NCBI GenBank assembly: GCA_018806985.1
Contig: JADANN010000280.1
Coordinates: forward strand, 1 to 64,000
From: Angiostrongylus vasorum
Lineage: Eukaryota > Nematoda > Chromadorea > Rhabditida > Metastrongylidae
Direction of reading: 5' to 3'
DNA length: 64,000 nucleotides
The notes beneath the pieces were generated by a model, which did not search any database, was not told the origin of the DNA, and saw nothing but the letters and a program-made list of their open reading frames with translations. Below, one piece after another: positions 10,836 to 21,612 of the stretch. Each line of letters starts with the position of its first letter. Within the stretch, counting starts at the first letter, position 1. The translations under genes were made by a program, and so were the position numbers.

Positions 10836-13282
10836 TATCGCGTCATCGTGATTGGAAAGTGTTTCTAGATGTTGGGCTGTGATGAACAGCGGGGGATTCA
10901 TCCCCCCGGCAGGGTGTCCCAAGCTGGAGAGCAGCCTGGCCATTCCATCAGGAAGCCTAGCTAGGAGTAAACAAATACCAGGGTCCACCGCAGTCCTGGT
11001 ACCAAACTAATCGCATAGTGGCAAATCTTTCTCTGATACACTAAGGCGGGTGACGACCTGAGGCAGCCATCGGCTAAGCTGGTTTGGAACTCAAGCAAAC
11101 CACAACGGCCAAACCAGCGAAACTCCGAAAAAAGTGAAGATTATGTTGGGGTCGTCACAACCAGTGAAGACGGGCGATCCAACTATCGATATAAGTATTA
11201 CGCCGAAGATAGGCAAATGTCGTCCTGGCACTGAAGGAGGATTTATGAGCATTCTTTTTTGTTCTGGTTCTTGGCTTTCTTTGGCAGTTTTTTTCAACCA
11301 CCGTAGTTGAATTATTTTCAACAATCCTGCCATTTCCAGGAAACGTTAATATTAGTCAACAAAAACATATACAATATTTCTGATGAGACGTTTTCACTTT
11401 TTTTCCCTTAAGTCGATACACCAGAGCCTGGCAGGACAAGACCACACGGTCAAATGGCGTCACTTCGCCGAGTTTCTTAAATAAACGAGTAGCCGTCATA
11501 TTATGTGTTGAGTGAAAATATCAATTGTGTTTTTCAACGAAGAATAACACAAACTGGATCCGTTTCACAACAAGAATTTTCGGTAGAACATAAATTCCAC
11601 GGAACAAGTCGTGAATAATAACACCGAAGAAGGGAAATCAAAGCGGTTACTATTTCAAGAGACATAGTATATGCAGGAACTTCTCTTAAGACTCCTTTTC
11701 TAGGAATGATAGAATGCCATTTAACGAGGATTTGTTTCAAATTCATGGTCATATGTGGAGGTGGTTCATGTGAAATATCCTTCAGGATTCACTCTTTAAC
11801 ATGATCCCGGGATTCCGGGATTTATTAATTGAGAAGGGGTTGGTGACATTACAAGAATTGCTAAGTCTCTTCAATGATCCGAGTGCCTAAGGAGCAAACT
11901 TCCCTCCTATCCACAAAGGCAGTCGAAACCATGTGCTAAATATTGGAGAACGCTTCAATACCGCTATTTATGGATTTCAGAAAAAATCACGTATAAGCAG
12001 CACTCAGCGATTCAGTGAGAGAATTCCACAGATCTTCATGTCGCAACCAAATCGTACACCCGAACTCGACCACCTCTATTAGTGGCTGTGGCAAGATAAA
12101 GAAACGAATGGGGGTAAAAGTGCTTGGAGAACCAAGATATGTGAAAGCGGGAAATCTAAGTATCTAAATGTTGTTTGTCGGCAGAACAAAGTTTTTTCTA
12201 CACAACCTATCTTTCACATCTATTGAGACCTCACTACTTCTTGCATTCGACTTGTTTCTCCACATCTATCATCCACCAAAGTCTTCCAATAATTTGTGCG
12301 CGTCCACGGCCGCTGTTTTAGGATTCCTTTTTTCAGGAGTGCCACTGAGTTCTGGTCGAGTAAATTCTGCTTGGAATCCTAAAATAGCTGGTGGAGAGCT
12401 TTCACTTAGATAGCAGAGGGTGAACTTTTCTGGACGGTTCCGCTACCAATATTTCAACGCCAGAAGGACAGAGGGCTTGGTGATCATGGAGAGTGGTCAG
12501 GCCAGCACCGTGCTGGTGTACAGCATCAATATAACAGCGCTAGCCACCCTTAAAATAAAGTGGTTCAGTAAAATTTGTGTAACGCTACGCTATTATCGAA
12601 GGTAGGATATAATGATGAGTAAATGTTCAGATTATCAAAGGAAAATTAGGGATGTCTTCAAAAGGTGCCACTTCGATTGAAATGACTGGTTATGATGCAC
12701 GAAGCACAAGTCAAGAAGTTAACAACTGTTTACCCTATGGATTAACACCCTATAAATGAAACGATATACGTCGTGGAAGATTCTATGTTTGCTGTGGAAA
12801 ATATTTTTTCCTCGTCGGATTACAATTCTTACCTTCGGTCGCTCATCTGTGCTAGGAAATTTTGCATATCAAGTTCATTGACGGAGAAGAAAATGCTAAG
12901 AACTGAGAAACAACATTACAAGCACAGTAGTTAAGGAATTCGATTTACTTCAGAAATGTCACAATGTCGACCAAGTTGAAGAGATGGAACATAATCAACT
13001 GTTCGATTCGTTATAGAAAAACTGGCTACGTTTAAGACGAAAAAGCTTTGCCATTTGATCACATATAATCATTATTGAGTATATAGAGACGAAACATGTG
13101 AAGCAATTGAGCACATGTTCATTATATCTATACCTTTTATAGACTTGTTCGAATCATCGTACTTTACTTCTTCCCGAGAACCGCCGAAAGTAATCCTCCA
13201 GCCGCTGCTCCTGTTAACGCACTTTGCCACGGGTTTGCTCTAGTGAAACCGCCGAATCCGCCGAGCAAACTGCCCAAGCCGC
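10836..13282. repeat. Segmental duplication block D2, copy 1
   Basis: Matches 48,582-51,071 with few differences, mostly single bases and homopolymer length. It contains an R1 copy and most of a secreted-peptide gene. 10,860-11,070 also has a diverged reverse-complement relative near 31,060-31,300. 12,421-13,163 holds no recognised gene; it resembles 32,850-33,410 and 38,690-38,925, which all lie downstream of peptide genes. Confidence 0.92.
11500..12420 (+). repeat. Repeat R1, direct copy
   Basis: Diverged relative of 31,540-32,830 (same orientation) and of 1-1,060 (inverted). Shared landmarks are TTTGTTTCAAATTCATGGTC, ATGTGCTAAATATTGGAG and the stretch around 12,120-12,260. No coding support was found. 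Confidence 0.7.
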
Positions 13283-13430
13283 CAAATGGATTATAACCGA
13301 AGCCGCCGAATGGGTTATAGCCGTATGAATAAGGATTATTGAAGCTGTAGAATGGATTAGGATAGTACTGGCCTTCTGTTACAACAGTGATCAACAGAAA
13401 AAGAGCGAGGATTGGTAAGAGGCGATCCAT
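13164..13430 (-). CDS. Secreted Gly/Tyr/Asn/Pro-rich short peptide, intronless
   Basis: An intact 88-residue frame. Residues 1-20 (MDRLLPILALFLLITVVTEG) form a typical signal peptide, followed by QYYPNPFYS. A low-complexity core carries GYNPFGGFG repeats at about residues 37-52, and the tail is NPWQSALTGAAAGGLLSAVLG-KK. The mature peptide is small and glycine/tyrosine-rich. Nematodes make many secreted peptides of this composition, some induced in skin immunity and some structural, but I cannot assign a function. The start is supported by homologues at 33,816 and 39,225, which begin at the same methionine. It lacks the intron found at the same codon in 33,416-33,816 and in its own duplicate at 50,904-51,071. 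A retrotransposon leader fragment begins about 70 bp upstream. No stop or frameshift is seen, so it may be expressed. Confidence 0.82.
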   Translation of the reverse strand: MDRLLPILALFLLITVVTEGQYYPNPFYSFNNPYSYGYNPFGGFGYNPFGGLGSLLGGFGGFTRANPWQSALTGAAAGGLLSAVLGKK

Positions 13431-13480
13431 CAGTTAAATTAAGTTTTTTCTACAAGTTTTCTCGTTTGTGATGATGAGTG

Positions 13481-13490
13481 TAATATAAAT
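13481..13490 (-). promoter_or_regulatory. TATA-like box of the 13.2 kb peptide gene
   Basis: The minus strand reads ATTTATATTA about 51-60 bp upstream of the ATG. The other two family members have TATA-like sequence at the equivalent place. Homology with them ends just upstream, where RTE sequence begins. Confidence 0.55.
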
Positions 13491-13499
13491 AAGCATCTT

Positions 13500-14135
13500 T
13501 ACTTGCATGAGCAAGTCTATCGTGGACTCGGATGCAAGTGTTTGTGCATTGTAGGTACAGATCGTCACCATAGTTCTTCGTGATCCACACAGCTTCCATT
13601 GGCCCTGAGATTTTAGCAGTCTCTCCGTACTCGTCCTACCCAACTCTGCCGAATTGGGAGGCTCTTTTGGGATCAGGGAAATGAGCTTCCTTTGTTTTAT
13701 TGTGTTTGCTTTATTGATACTCACGTTTACGTTTGACACTAGCTGAACTTTGAACGTAAAGTCTGGATATACTCACGGTTAGCTTGCCAGCCGCTCTCAG
13801 ATTAGACGGAGAGCTTATTTGTCAGAGGCGGTTACCAGCTGCCTCATATATATTCCCTCCTACTTGATTGCAGGCTTTTGACCGAATTGACTCGTTAAAC
13901 ACAGTTCGCGTAAACGCGAACACTCCCTATGTCGCATCTATGAATGCGTCATCATGAATACAGAAGGTATGTACAAGAAGAAACAAGGAGTCCATTCTCT
14001 GCATCTATCTGCGCCTCGGAGAAGCAAAGGAAGCTTTTGGTCCGCGATTAACCACTTCCTATCCGCCACCCGAGAATGCGCTGCGTTACCTCGCGACTAA
14101 CCGGTATGAGATCACTCTCTGAGGGAGATCCGTGG
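13500..14135 (-). pseudogene. RTE retrotransposon fragment E (leader and endonuclease start)
   Basis: The minus strand encodes TMVTICTYNAQTLASESTID preceded by RTSTERLLKSQGQWKL, matching the beginning of the endonuclease frame in RTE remnants A and B. The leader matches 4,020-4,515. The fragment stops within the first 30 or so endonuclease residues. What follows is the promoter of the peptide gene, so the element is cut at its 3' side by that boundary. Non-functional. Confidence 0.75.
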
Positions 14136-14180
14136 TCCATCTCGATACGGCGGCGAAAACACCACATCGAGACTGCGAGG

Positions 14181-14250
14181 GTCCGTGGGCATCGACTCAG
14201 GTCATCTGCCCTGAGAAAGAAGAAGGCGCCGAAACCTTGGTCGAATAAAG
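14181..14250 (+). ncRNA. Hammerhead-like motif, diverged
   Basis: GGGCATCGACTCAGGTCATC, TGCC, CTGAGAA, purine-rich segment, GGCGCC, GAAACC, TTGGTCGAATAAAG. GAAAC is kept. The first core block and the stem are damaged. Confidence 0.45.
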
Positions 14251-14756
14251 TTTATTTTATCAATATCGTGTTAACTCATAAATGGAAGAATTCGTACTGA
14301 TACTGAGGTAACCGAAAGTGGGTTTTTGAGGAATTACTAAGAGAACAGTTAGGAAAGCGGCATTGGGAGGATGACTTCCTGGCTGCATAAAAGTAATCAC
14401 TCTGCCGCCGCGCTTTCTCAACTTCTAAGGCCATTTCCGCATGTCGGTCGTGAAAGTTCCTTATTATTCCAGATCAAACTCCTCTTGTTTCATGTTGTTC
14501 TGAGCTCGGCACCGCTAACGCTTTAAAAATCATACCCGATTGCTCTATGGTACCTCTGCCTGAAAAACTGGTTGACAGAATATAAAAGCAAAAAAAGCTG
14601 ATGGTGTTTTCACAACAATCGACAACCATTTCTCGATTACTCGAAGTTAAGGAGTTAAGACCTTCGTACTTCCATAGAACAAACAGAATATGTTCAATCG
14701 CAAGTCTGTTTGCAGTTTGTTTAAGTTGTTGAGCTTGCGGGAAGTTGATGACATTG

Positions 14757-14822
14757 TTTTATTCGGCTAAAGTTACGTCTTCGTCTTCGTCAGAGCCGAT
14801 GATCAGAGTCGATGGTCCATAG
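14757..14822 (-). ncRNA. Hammerhead-like motif, 3' core lost
   Basis: Minus strand: ACCATCGACTCTGATCATCG, GCT, CTGACGA, one A, GACG-AAGA-CGT, then AACTTTAGCCGAATAAA. CTGACGA fits the CTGANGA pattern. The GAAAC strand is replaced by AAC. Confidence 0.45.
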
Positions 14823-15514
14823 TTAAAAAATTATGTTTGCAGTTTTTATAAAGCACACATTCGCCTGTAAAACCATTAAATTCAAATATTTTTTAAACGA
14901 TTTTAAAGGGAGACATCCGGGATCGACTTCCCATGGACCTCAGAATTGATTAATAGCTTTATGTCTTTCTTAACGAGCAGACATAAAGTGGCTAATTTAA
15001 TAGATACCTCGCAAACAAGCCATCTTCACAACCAGAAAAGGGTCACATTGGCAAAAAAATTCGCTGAGTCACATAGTCTAACAATCCCAACGAAGAGAAC
15101 TCAAATTCTATATTTTACTCCTATAGCTTCTTCAAGCACCTAATACCCCACTTTCAAATCAAAGCGTGGCTTGCGCTTGATACGACATGCACACCTCTTC
15201 ACAATTTTAATGAACTTTTCAACTCTATAGATAGCAGACCCAATACTGTAGCTAATTTTCGACTGGCCTATGAAAAGTTGTTTCTTTCACTTAATAATTG
15301 AAATAGGGCCTTCTCATTCGGGTTGCTTCAGCGACAACAGCCTATTTCATGAGTGCGTACTCCATAGAGATTGTAGTCTTTAGCGGGATCCTTTCGCCAT
15401 GGTAAGACGGCAAATCAGTGAAGGAAACATATGGGACACATGGGTGGCCCCAGAAAGAACAAAATGGCCCTGAAGAAGGCGAGGTAGTCGACAGCTATGG
15501 AACCACAGCAACAA
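14823..15514. other. No recognisable feature
   Basis: Only short ORFs without supporting features. Absent from copy 2. Confidence 0.5.
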
Positions 15515-15569
15515 CTACAACAGCAACTGCTGCCAACCTCGCGTCCGCTCAACAGGGTAGTTCGCAAGA

Positions 15570-15595
15570 ATATATATATATATATATATATATAT
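15570..15595. repeat. (TA)n microsatellite
   Basis: TA dinucleotides downstream of a short CAA/CAG-rich tract. The partner at 51,211-51,247 is longer and interrupted. Confidence 0.95.
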
Positions 15596-15618
15596 CGATT
15601 ACTAATGCCGAGTTGTAT

Positions 15619-15840
15619 GGGGCGCATGGCGCAGTGGTAGTGATATCCGTCAATCACGAGCATGGTGCTAGTTTGATTCCGCTCCGGGCCATCCAAGCCT
15701 CTCATCCCTCCGCAGTCGGAAAATTATTACCGGGCTTGTATGGAAAAAAGTCACGCTCTGCAATCCAATTGGGAACGATTCAGCCCGTCTATCTCAGGAC
15801 TCCAGGGAGAATTGCTCGACCAGCATTCTACAACATTTAA
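15619..15840 (+). mobile_element. S1-type tRNA-derived SINE
   Basis: The head GGGGCGCATGGCGCAGTGGT (A-box-like) is followed by CTAGTTTGATTCCGC (B-box-like). The body shares CATCCCTCCGCAGTCGG and a stretch related to ATTGGTACCAGACTTGTCTG with the element at 19,546-19,831. The 3' end is approximate and no target duplication was identified. The duplicate is at 51,271-51,490. Confidence 0.68.
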
Positions 15841-17283
15841 GATGAGTTGAAAATCCTCAAGCAGCAACCGAAGCCACACGTAAAAACTTGGAAGACCTTC
15901 GTGGACGATGGGTGCAAGGAAACGAACTGGATATGAGGAGTGATGGGATCTGCACAGTAGACGTGAAGAGGGATCAAATAAAATGAAATAATAAATAATA
16001 AAATGCCGAGGTGTATAGAAACTTGGTTTTTTGTGTTCTTAAGAGATCTGCCAACAAAACATTCCCAACTTGTAAGAGGCCTATTATCGTTGAAACAAGG
16101 AATTGTCTTACTGCGACAAACGACCCACTTTCTCTATCGCTGCTTAAAGCGACGAATTATACCTAACTATGTCAATTGTGAAAAATTAAAAGAAATACGC
16201 AGAAACAGAATTCTGAAAAACAAAACAGAAGTTACAGAAAATTCTTAACAAGTACTGGGGATCGAAACAAAGCCACCACCCAGTTTTTTGTTTAGCACAC
16301 AGAACGAGAAGTTTTCTCAACTAAGCAAATGTGTGTCCAGAGAAAATCACCGTGCTTACCACTTGGGGGATAATCTGTGAAGGAAAATAGCAGCTGGAAT
16401 CATATCTATTTACGGCAATATTCGGTGCAATATCAAAAACAAGTAACAGAAAAGTTTGAAAATCTATCACGCTTATAAAGGCCTCTATATAAGTCTTCAT
16501 AAAACACCAGCGTTGCTCACGCTTTAGGTAGTAACTCTGAGATACATTAAGCACCAAAATAATCAAGAATGACTGTGTTAGGGATGCATAGCGGTTCCGA
16601 AAGACGCGCGTTCGCTGTTAGAATTGGGTCCGAGTGTTTCGCCCAGTCAATCCATTTTTAAAACAAACCCTGCGCAGGATCACGTGCAGTCTCCGTGTTC
16701 GAGATCGAGTGCGTTACAAGGCTACGCTGGCAGGTTAGGTAACGAAAAACACGGAGGGCATTGCTAACAATACTTTTCCCAAGCAACCTTTTAGTAAGAA
16801 CAATCAATTAGTGAAATTGATCTTGCCCTTTATTTATTCTCAGACGGAATTCTGCTAACTCTTAATCGTTTCGACATAGAAAATTAACCTCTAATCACAG
16901 GCATAAAGAAAAAAGCGTGGTATGCACAACGTTAGAGAACTTATGGACTCAGAAATTACCCGACCATCTAATAGTGATAAAGGTGTCTTTATCATTCCTG
17001 TAGTCATTCCTAGTCAGTTTGATGTTACAAGAACAGGGAAAAACGTCCGCGACGCTCCTCTTTATCGATCATCTTCTGAAAGCGAGTACAGAAATCAATA
17101 TCGAAACTAAGATAGGTTTTAGCAGCTATTCCAGAATAGTTACTATTTTTTCTTCTATATCTATTTCTATCCTTGTATGACTGTATGTTTCAGAAATAAC
17201 TGTCATATCCGTTTTTTCTCAAGTTACCTAGCAAATGTCGTAGAACGTAAATATCTTGGTCCCATCCTAAGGAACTTTGATCG

Positions 17284-17373
17284 CTGTAAACAGCATTGTT
17301 ATGCAAATCTATTTTTAGAATCTGAACCGCTGTAAACAGTATTGTTATGCAAACCTATTCTTAGAATCCGAAC
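17284..17373. repeat. Two tandem 46-bp units
   Basis: CTGTAAACAGCATTGTTATG and its continuation repeat once with four or five substitutions. Confidence 0.85.
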
Positions 17374-18230
17374 TTGTTGTTTGTTATTACTGTCCAAAAG
17401 TTATCGTGCGTACAATAACAAGATGAGAATGAGGATGCTGGCGAGAGCTGTCGTCTGCCAGCTGACCATAGGATTTTGCGAGGATATGGAGAGGTAGCCG
17501 ACGGATGTTTTCGGTAATGATGCTGGACCTATGCCAAATACCGCCTTCTCCGGAAGCATATAAATAGCTTCGTGAATTGTTATCCTGGTTCGCGCCTGTC
17601 AGGGCTCGTTCACCTTCTAGGTCCTTACCGTATTGATCTCGTGTGTCACCAATGTAGATTATCGCAGTTGTTAAGTCATACTGCACATAGTCATTACTGT
17701 ACATTGGACTCATCATATCATTATTGAATGACAGTTGCGAATTGTACGTTAACTTCGCATCATCGTCACTACGTCACGTTTCCCACCAGCTCATTGTATC
17801 GTCATCATCATCCTGATCCTCATCCTAGTGTCACTGTTCATTGTTTATCAGTTGATCTGCGGTGCGTCGTCAGTAGCGGCGGCTATACTAAAATGCGTTC
17901 TGTCTGCAACGCCATCGGTGGCATGTACCATTCCTCCCACACGGTACGCCATGCGTACAAGGTCGCTGAGCGGCCAACTTATGCTGTGTATACTGTTAAG
18001 CCGCTATAGGCTTATCAGTTTCCAGCCATTATCATATTGGCCCTTGACTCTTAGGCAATGGTGGCACCCATCGATGCTCAAACTTCACGTTGCTTACATA
18101 GCGTTATCCACGACCAGCCGCCTGACTGTGTTCCGTAGATGACTCACCACTTACTGTCCTCATTGATCCACTAAAATGCACCTCATCGCTATAATATTGA
18201 AATCATAGCTCAGCCGGAAATACGGCCCGT

Positions 18231-18280
18231 CTGTCTCCCTCTCCGCCTCAGCATACTGTCTCCCTCTCCGCCTCAGCATA
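18231..18280. repeat. Two tandem 25-bp units
   Basis: CTGTCTCCCTCTCCGCCTCA plus GCATA occurs twice perfectly, and a third partial unit follows. Confidence 0.93.
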
Positions 18281-18721
18281 CTGTCTACCTCAGCCGCCGC
18301 GCCGGCCGCGGATAGACGCGACGCGGCATCGCTCACGGCTAACCAACGGTTACTTCTTGGTAATTATTCATTATTACTGTTAATGTAATTGTGTTAATTA
18401 CTTATTAATGGCATAGTAATATTCGAATGCCATTATCTCGTTGTTAGCCTCACTTCACTACTAGCCTTAGCACTTCACAGCTTTAACTCACGTCAATCCT
18501 CTAACATTACTTCTCCATCGTTACTATTATGTTATTAATGTTGTATTTGTGTATTAAAGGTTTAATTACCCAGGTTTGAGATATTGCTCTGTGACAACTA
18601 CGAAAAGTCCCGCGTGGCGTCTTCTCACGAAGTCGAGCATTCTGCTAAAAAAGCTAGTGAATATTCGGTGCCGATTACTGACTCGAAGGCCTATTTTTCA
18701 CTAGCAGCCACAATATAGGTC

Positions 18722-20420
18722 AACACACGAAAGAGGGCGAGTTTAGAGCCCTCTGTTATTTCTCAGCCCAAAAATGGTCATCCCGCTCGTCCCTTTCCTA
18801 TGCTTGCTTATTAAAACACAAGCTTATTTCTAATGATGATCATGCGTCCGCTGACCCATCTTCATTTAAGGTTAGAATTAAATTATTTGTACAGGCGGGT
18901 CAACGGATGGAATAGCATGGTTCCTGAACCTTATCGTCACTCAGTTGCCGAAATTCATCGAAATCATTCACTCAATACCAAAACGTCTCTAGATCATCTT
19001 CGGTGCGCGCAACCAAACAGAAAGCATATAGTGAGTCATTCAATGTTACCTCACTTTATACTAATGTGTCAAATTAACTCCCATTTTCGAGCTGATCGTA
19101 GCACATGAAAATAAAGTGAATATGTGTTGCTTGACGATTTAAGAACTAATGACTCTTTTGAAACAGTTGCCATTTGTTCAAATCATTAGTTGGTCAATCT
19201 TGAGGTGGTCTAGCAGATAGTTCGCACAAATTAGAAGGTTGGTCATGGGACAGCGCTTAGCACCAAGCTTTATAACCACTTTCACATCTAAGGCGAAAGC
19301 TCCAGTTCGCGGCCGCCGAACTTTACTCTCCTATCGATACATAGGCAACTGCTTCACCGTCCGTTCCACACAACACTAGGTGGATGACTTGTTAAATAGG
19401 CAGTCAGAGTGTTCAAAATCCACGCTAGAAAAAACCAACCCAGAACAAGCTTCCATTCTTAAACATCCAAATAATGCTTTAGGAAAGTGGCTATAGAACA
19501 AAGTGGTGTCGTTAGCCAATTAATAGTAGAAATATACTAATGCACAGGGCACGTGTGGCACAGTGGTCGGAGTCGCTCTGCTACACACATATGGGATCGA
19601 TCCCGACACTCGTGGCTCAGCTAGCCTTCCATCCCTCCAGGATCGGGAAATTGGTACCAGACTTGTCTGGGAGGATAGCAGCACTGGCTCGATACATCGG
19701 CAGACCACCGCGAGTCATTGTAAAGGCCAGATATGGATTTAATCACCTCCAAACGATGCTTAATGAAGTCGAATGCATGGCGCATCCCTCAGGGAATTCA
19801 TCAACCCCGAGAGCTTTATCCTTTATCCTTTTATACTAATGCACGACCTCTCCACTCATCTTTCACACAAAAGCGTAGGGTATTGTTTCGAACATAAGCA
19901 AGATCTCTTTCAAGCCACCCTAGATATGAGACAAAATAAGTTACGCCATTAAGAGGTGCTTAAGAAAAAGTGATCCTGAAAATTATGTGCGGATTACTGA
20001 CCTCCCACTTAATACCCAACGCAGTCAGTTAGTTCTCAACCATTCTTACAAACGTTCGTGCAGCTCAGAATATTGTGTAACCTGTCCTAACGGGAGGAAT
20101 GTGGATTGCATGAGCTCAGGTGCAATATATAGTACTTGATTTCACGTAAGACATGTGGTGAGGAACACACAGGGGAAACGGGTAGACCACTTTGTGTCCG
20201 CATAAAAGAACATGTAGATGGAAAGGCCAGAATTCGATAAACTTCTGCTCTGGGTACACATAGGGCACAAAAACAAAAAATGGTGATGATTTTGAAGTGA
20301 CTCGCCGGGTTCTAGCGCAGGGATCAAAGACACCAACGCGCAAGGTTCTTGAAGCGTTTTGGAAAAAATTTGGAAGTCTGAAGATGAACCAGAAAGACGA
20401 ATGTCTCACCATCACCTGAG
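18722..20420 (+). pseudogene. Penelope-like element: RT and GIY-YIG endonuclease, decayed
   Basis: In successive frames I read FNVTSLYTNVSN (near 19,040-19,075, RT motif A), LVMGQRLAPSFITTF (near 19,240-19,285, motif B) and SYRYIGNCFTVRST (near 19,331-19,372, motif C, where functional copies have two aspartates). These are followed by SECSKSTLEKTNPEQ. After a SINE insertion the C-terminal region gives CPNGRNVDCMSSGAIYS, then GETGRPLCVRIKEHVDGKAR, then RRVLAQGSKTPTRKVLEAFW and MNQKDECLTIT. That is the Cys-rich GIY-YIG endonuclease of Penelope-like elements. The enzyme normally nicks target DNA for target-primed reverse transcription. Stops, frameshifts and the lost catalytic residues make this copy dead. 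The 5' part is missing. Near-identical copies lie at 52,745-54,440 and 56,612-58,305. Confidence 0.9.
19546..19831 (+). mobile_element. S1 tRNA-derived SINE with 13-bp target duplication
   Basis: The 286-bp element starts AGGGCACGTGTGGCACAGTG (A-box-like) with GGGATCGATCCC (B-box-like). The body includes ATTGGTACCAGACTTGTCTG, and it ends in repeated CTTTATC units. TATACTAATGCAC occurs immediately before (19,533-19,545) and after it (19,832-19,844). It interrupts the Penelope-like element between its RT and endonuclease regions. The identical insertion is in both other copies of this block. Confidence 0.9.
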
Positions 20421-20655
20421 CTGACGCATTATTGCAAACTGATTTACTGACCTGGATGGCTCCCACTCGTCACCCCTCGTGAACAATACATAGGTGGTCA
20501 ACAACACTGTGAGTTGCTTTTGAACAAAAATCGTGTTCATGTATATATTAGACCATCATTAGTATTAGAAGAAAAGAGCACATTGGTGGTCTTATCCCCT
20601 AACGAAATCGCTCCGGAGAAGGCAAAGTAGCTGGAACCTCAGCTGCCAAATCAAG

Positions 20656-20697
<42 letters not shown>

Positions 20698-20770
20698 GCA
20701 ACAACAGCAACAGCAACAACAACAGCAACAGCAACAACAACAGCAACAGCAACAACAACAACAGCAACAA
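20656..20770. repeat. (TAA)n followed by (CAR)n microsatellite
   Basis: TAA triplets to about 20,695, then CAA/CAG triplets. The same structure is at 58,546-58,663. In the copy at 54,676-54,749 only the TAA part remains, and a tandem array follows. Confidence 0.97.
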
Positions 20771-21529
20771 AATATACTAACCTCGCATCAGCTGAACAAG
20801 AACAATTCGTGAGAACACATATATAGACAACCAATAATCTTTTGTTCAGTGATTCTTACGAATCACTTGCGACTGATAATTGGCTTCTAATTGCACCGTA
20901 TCGTTTAGCGAGAACTCTTCTCACGCCCCGTACTTCTACTTAGAAGGCATGGGTGTTGTCTCGAGCTCTACGTCCATACAAATTGTGGATGAGAGGTGGG
21001 CACAGCTATATAAGCTTGATGTATACCGGTAGCAGTCCTTTCGCAACTGGAAATTGGGAGCATAGTTTAGTGAAGAAGCTCATAACACGTTTACAGTTTG
21101 AAGGAAGGAAAGAAGGAAGGTCTCTTCCAAGCAATTCCTCCACTGGAAGCCGAAAGCAAGACTATTGGTAACACAACGGAATTGGAGCGGTATAATAGAG
21201 TTTTGGTTTAAATATAAAAGGGATGCTATTGTTATGAGCGCTCTTCATGACTTCACCCTCTCCTTATCCTCATCGAAACCGTGGGTGACCGAGAGCTGCA
21301 ACCATAGGAAGCTGTTTGTAGATATAAGGGGGCAGGTACCTGCCTACTGTTCACATAGTAGAACGGCTACTAAGTAGTACGTATATTTCAGCTCGTTTAC
21401 TGTATAGGACATCCTTTTACCTATTAGAAAAAGGCTGTTTACTGCATGTCAGAGCTGAAGATTATTTGAGAGATTTCTAATTTTTAGGTTAGAATTGCAA
21501 ATTGTACGCAAACGTTGCTAACTCTTCGT

Positions 21530-21612
21530 AGGATACAACCACAACGTTGCTGAGATATTTACAAAACTCCGAACCGCAGGTGTCTGCGGTGAGGAATGAA
21601 AGCGCTATTACC
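21530..21612 (-). mobile_element. S2 SINE fragment
   Basis: GCTGAGATATTTACAAAACT, then CCGAACCGCAGGTGTCTGCG and GTGAGGAATGAAAGCGC match the array units at 54,748-56,605 with substitutions. The duplicate is at 59,423-59,505. Confidence 0.65.

Larger units (their letters stand above)
15515..17117. repeat. Segmental duplication block D3, copy 1
   Basis: Matches 51,160-52,745. It starts inside a CAA/CAG-rich stretch and ends at GATAGGT. The second copy has a deletion of about 38 bp near 52,650. From 15,840 to 17,117 no gene was recognised. Confidence 0.9.
17118..18714. mobile_element. 1.6 kb insertion flanked by ATAGGT repeats (type unknown)
   Basis: Copy 2 (52,735-52,746) lacks this segment exactly, with one ATAGGT where copy 1 has one at each end (17,112-17,117 and 18,715-18,720). 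That fits an insertion with a 6-bp target duplication, or a deletion between the repeats in copy 2. I see no terminal inverted repeat, no poly-A and no transposase-like ORF. Internal direct repeats occur at 17,284-17,373 (two 46-bp units) and 18,231-18,280 (two 25-bp units), with a GC-rich patch near 18,290-18,345. A solo LTR is possible but unproven. Confidence 0.55.

Noticed and set aside
17728..18142. Overlapping 93- and 104-codon ORFs
   Set aside because: Inside the 1.6 kb insertion. No motif, signal peptide or homologous copy supports either frame.
19546..19620. Functional tRNA gene
   Set aside because: A- and B-box-like sequences exist but no complete cloverleaf. The sequence continues into a SINE body with a target duplication.
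20592..20834. Minus-strand ORF with long Ile and Val/Ala runs (also at 58,481)
   Set aside because: It is the translation of the TAA and CAA/CAG microsatellites and has no other support.
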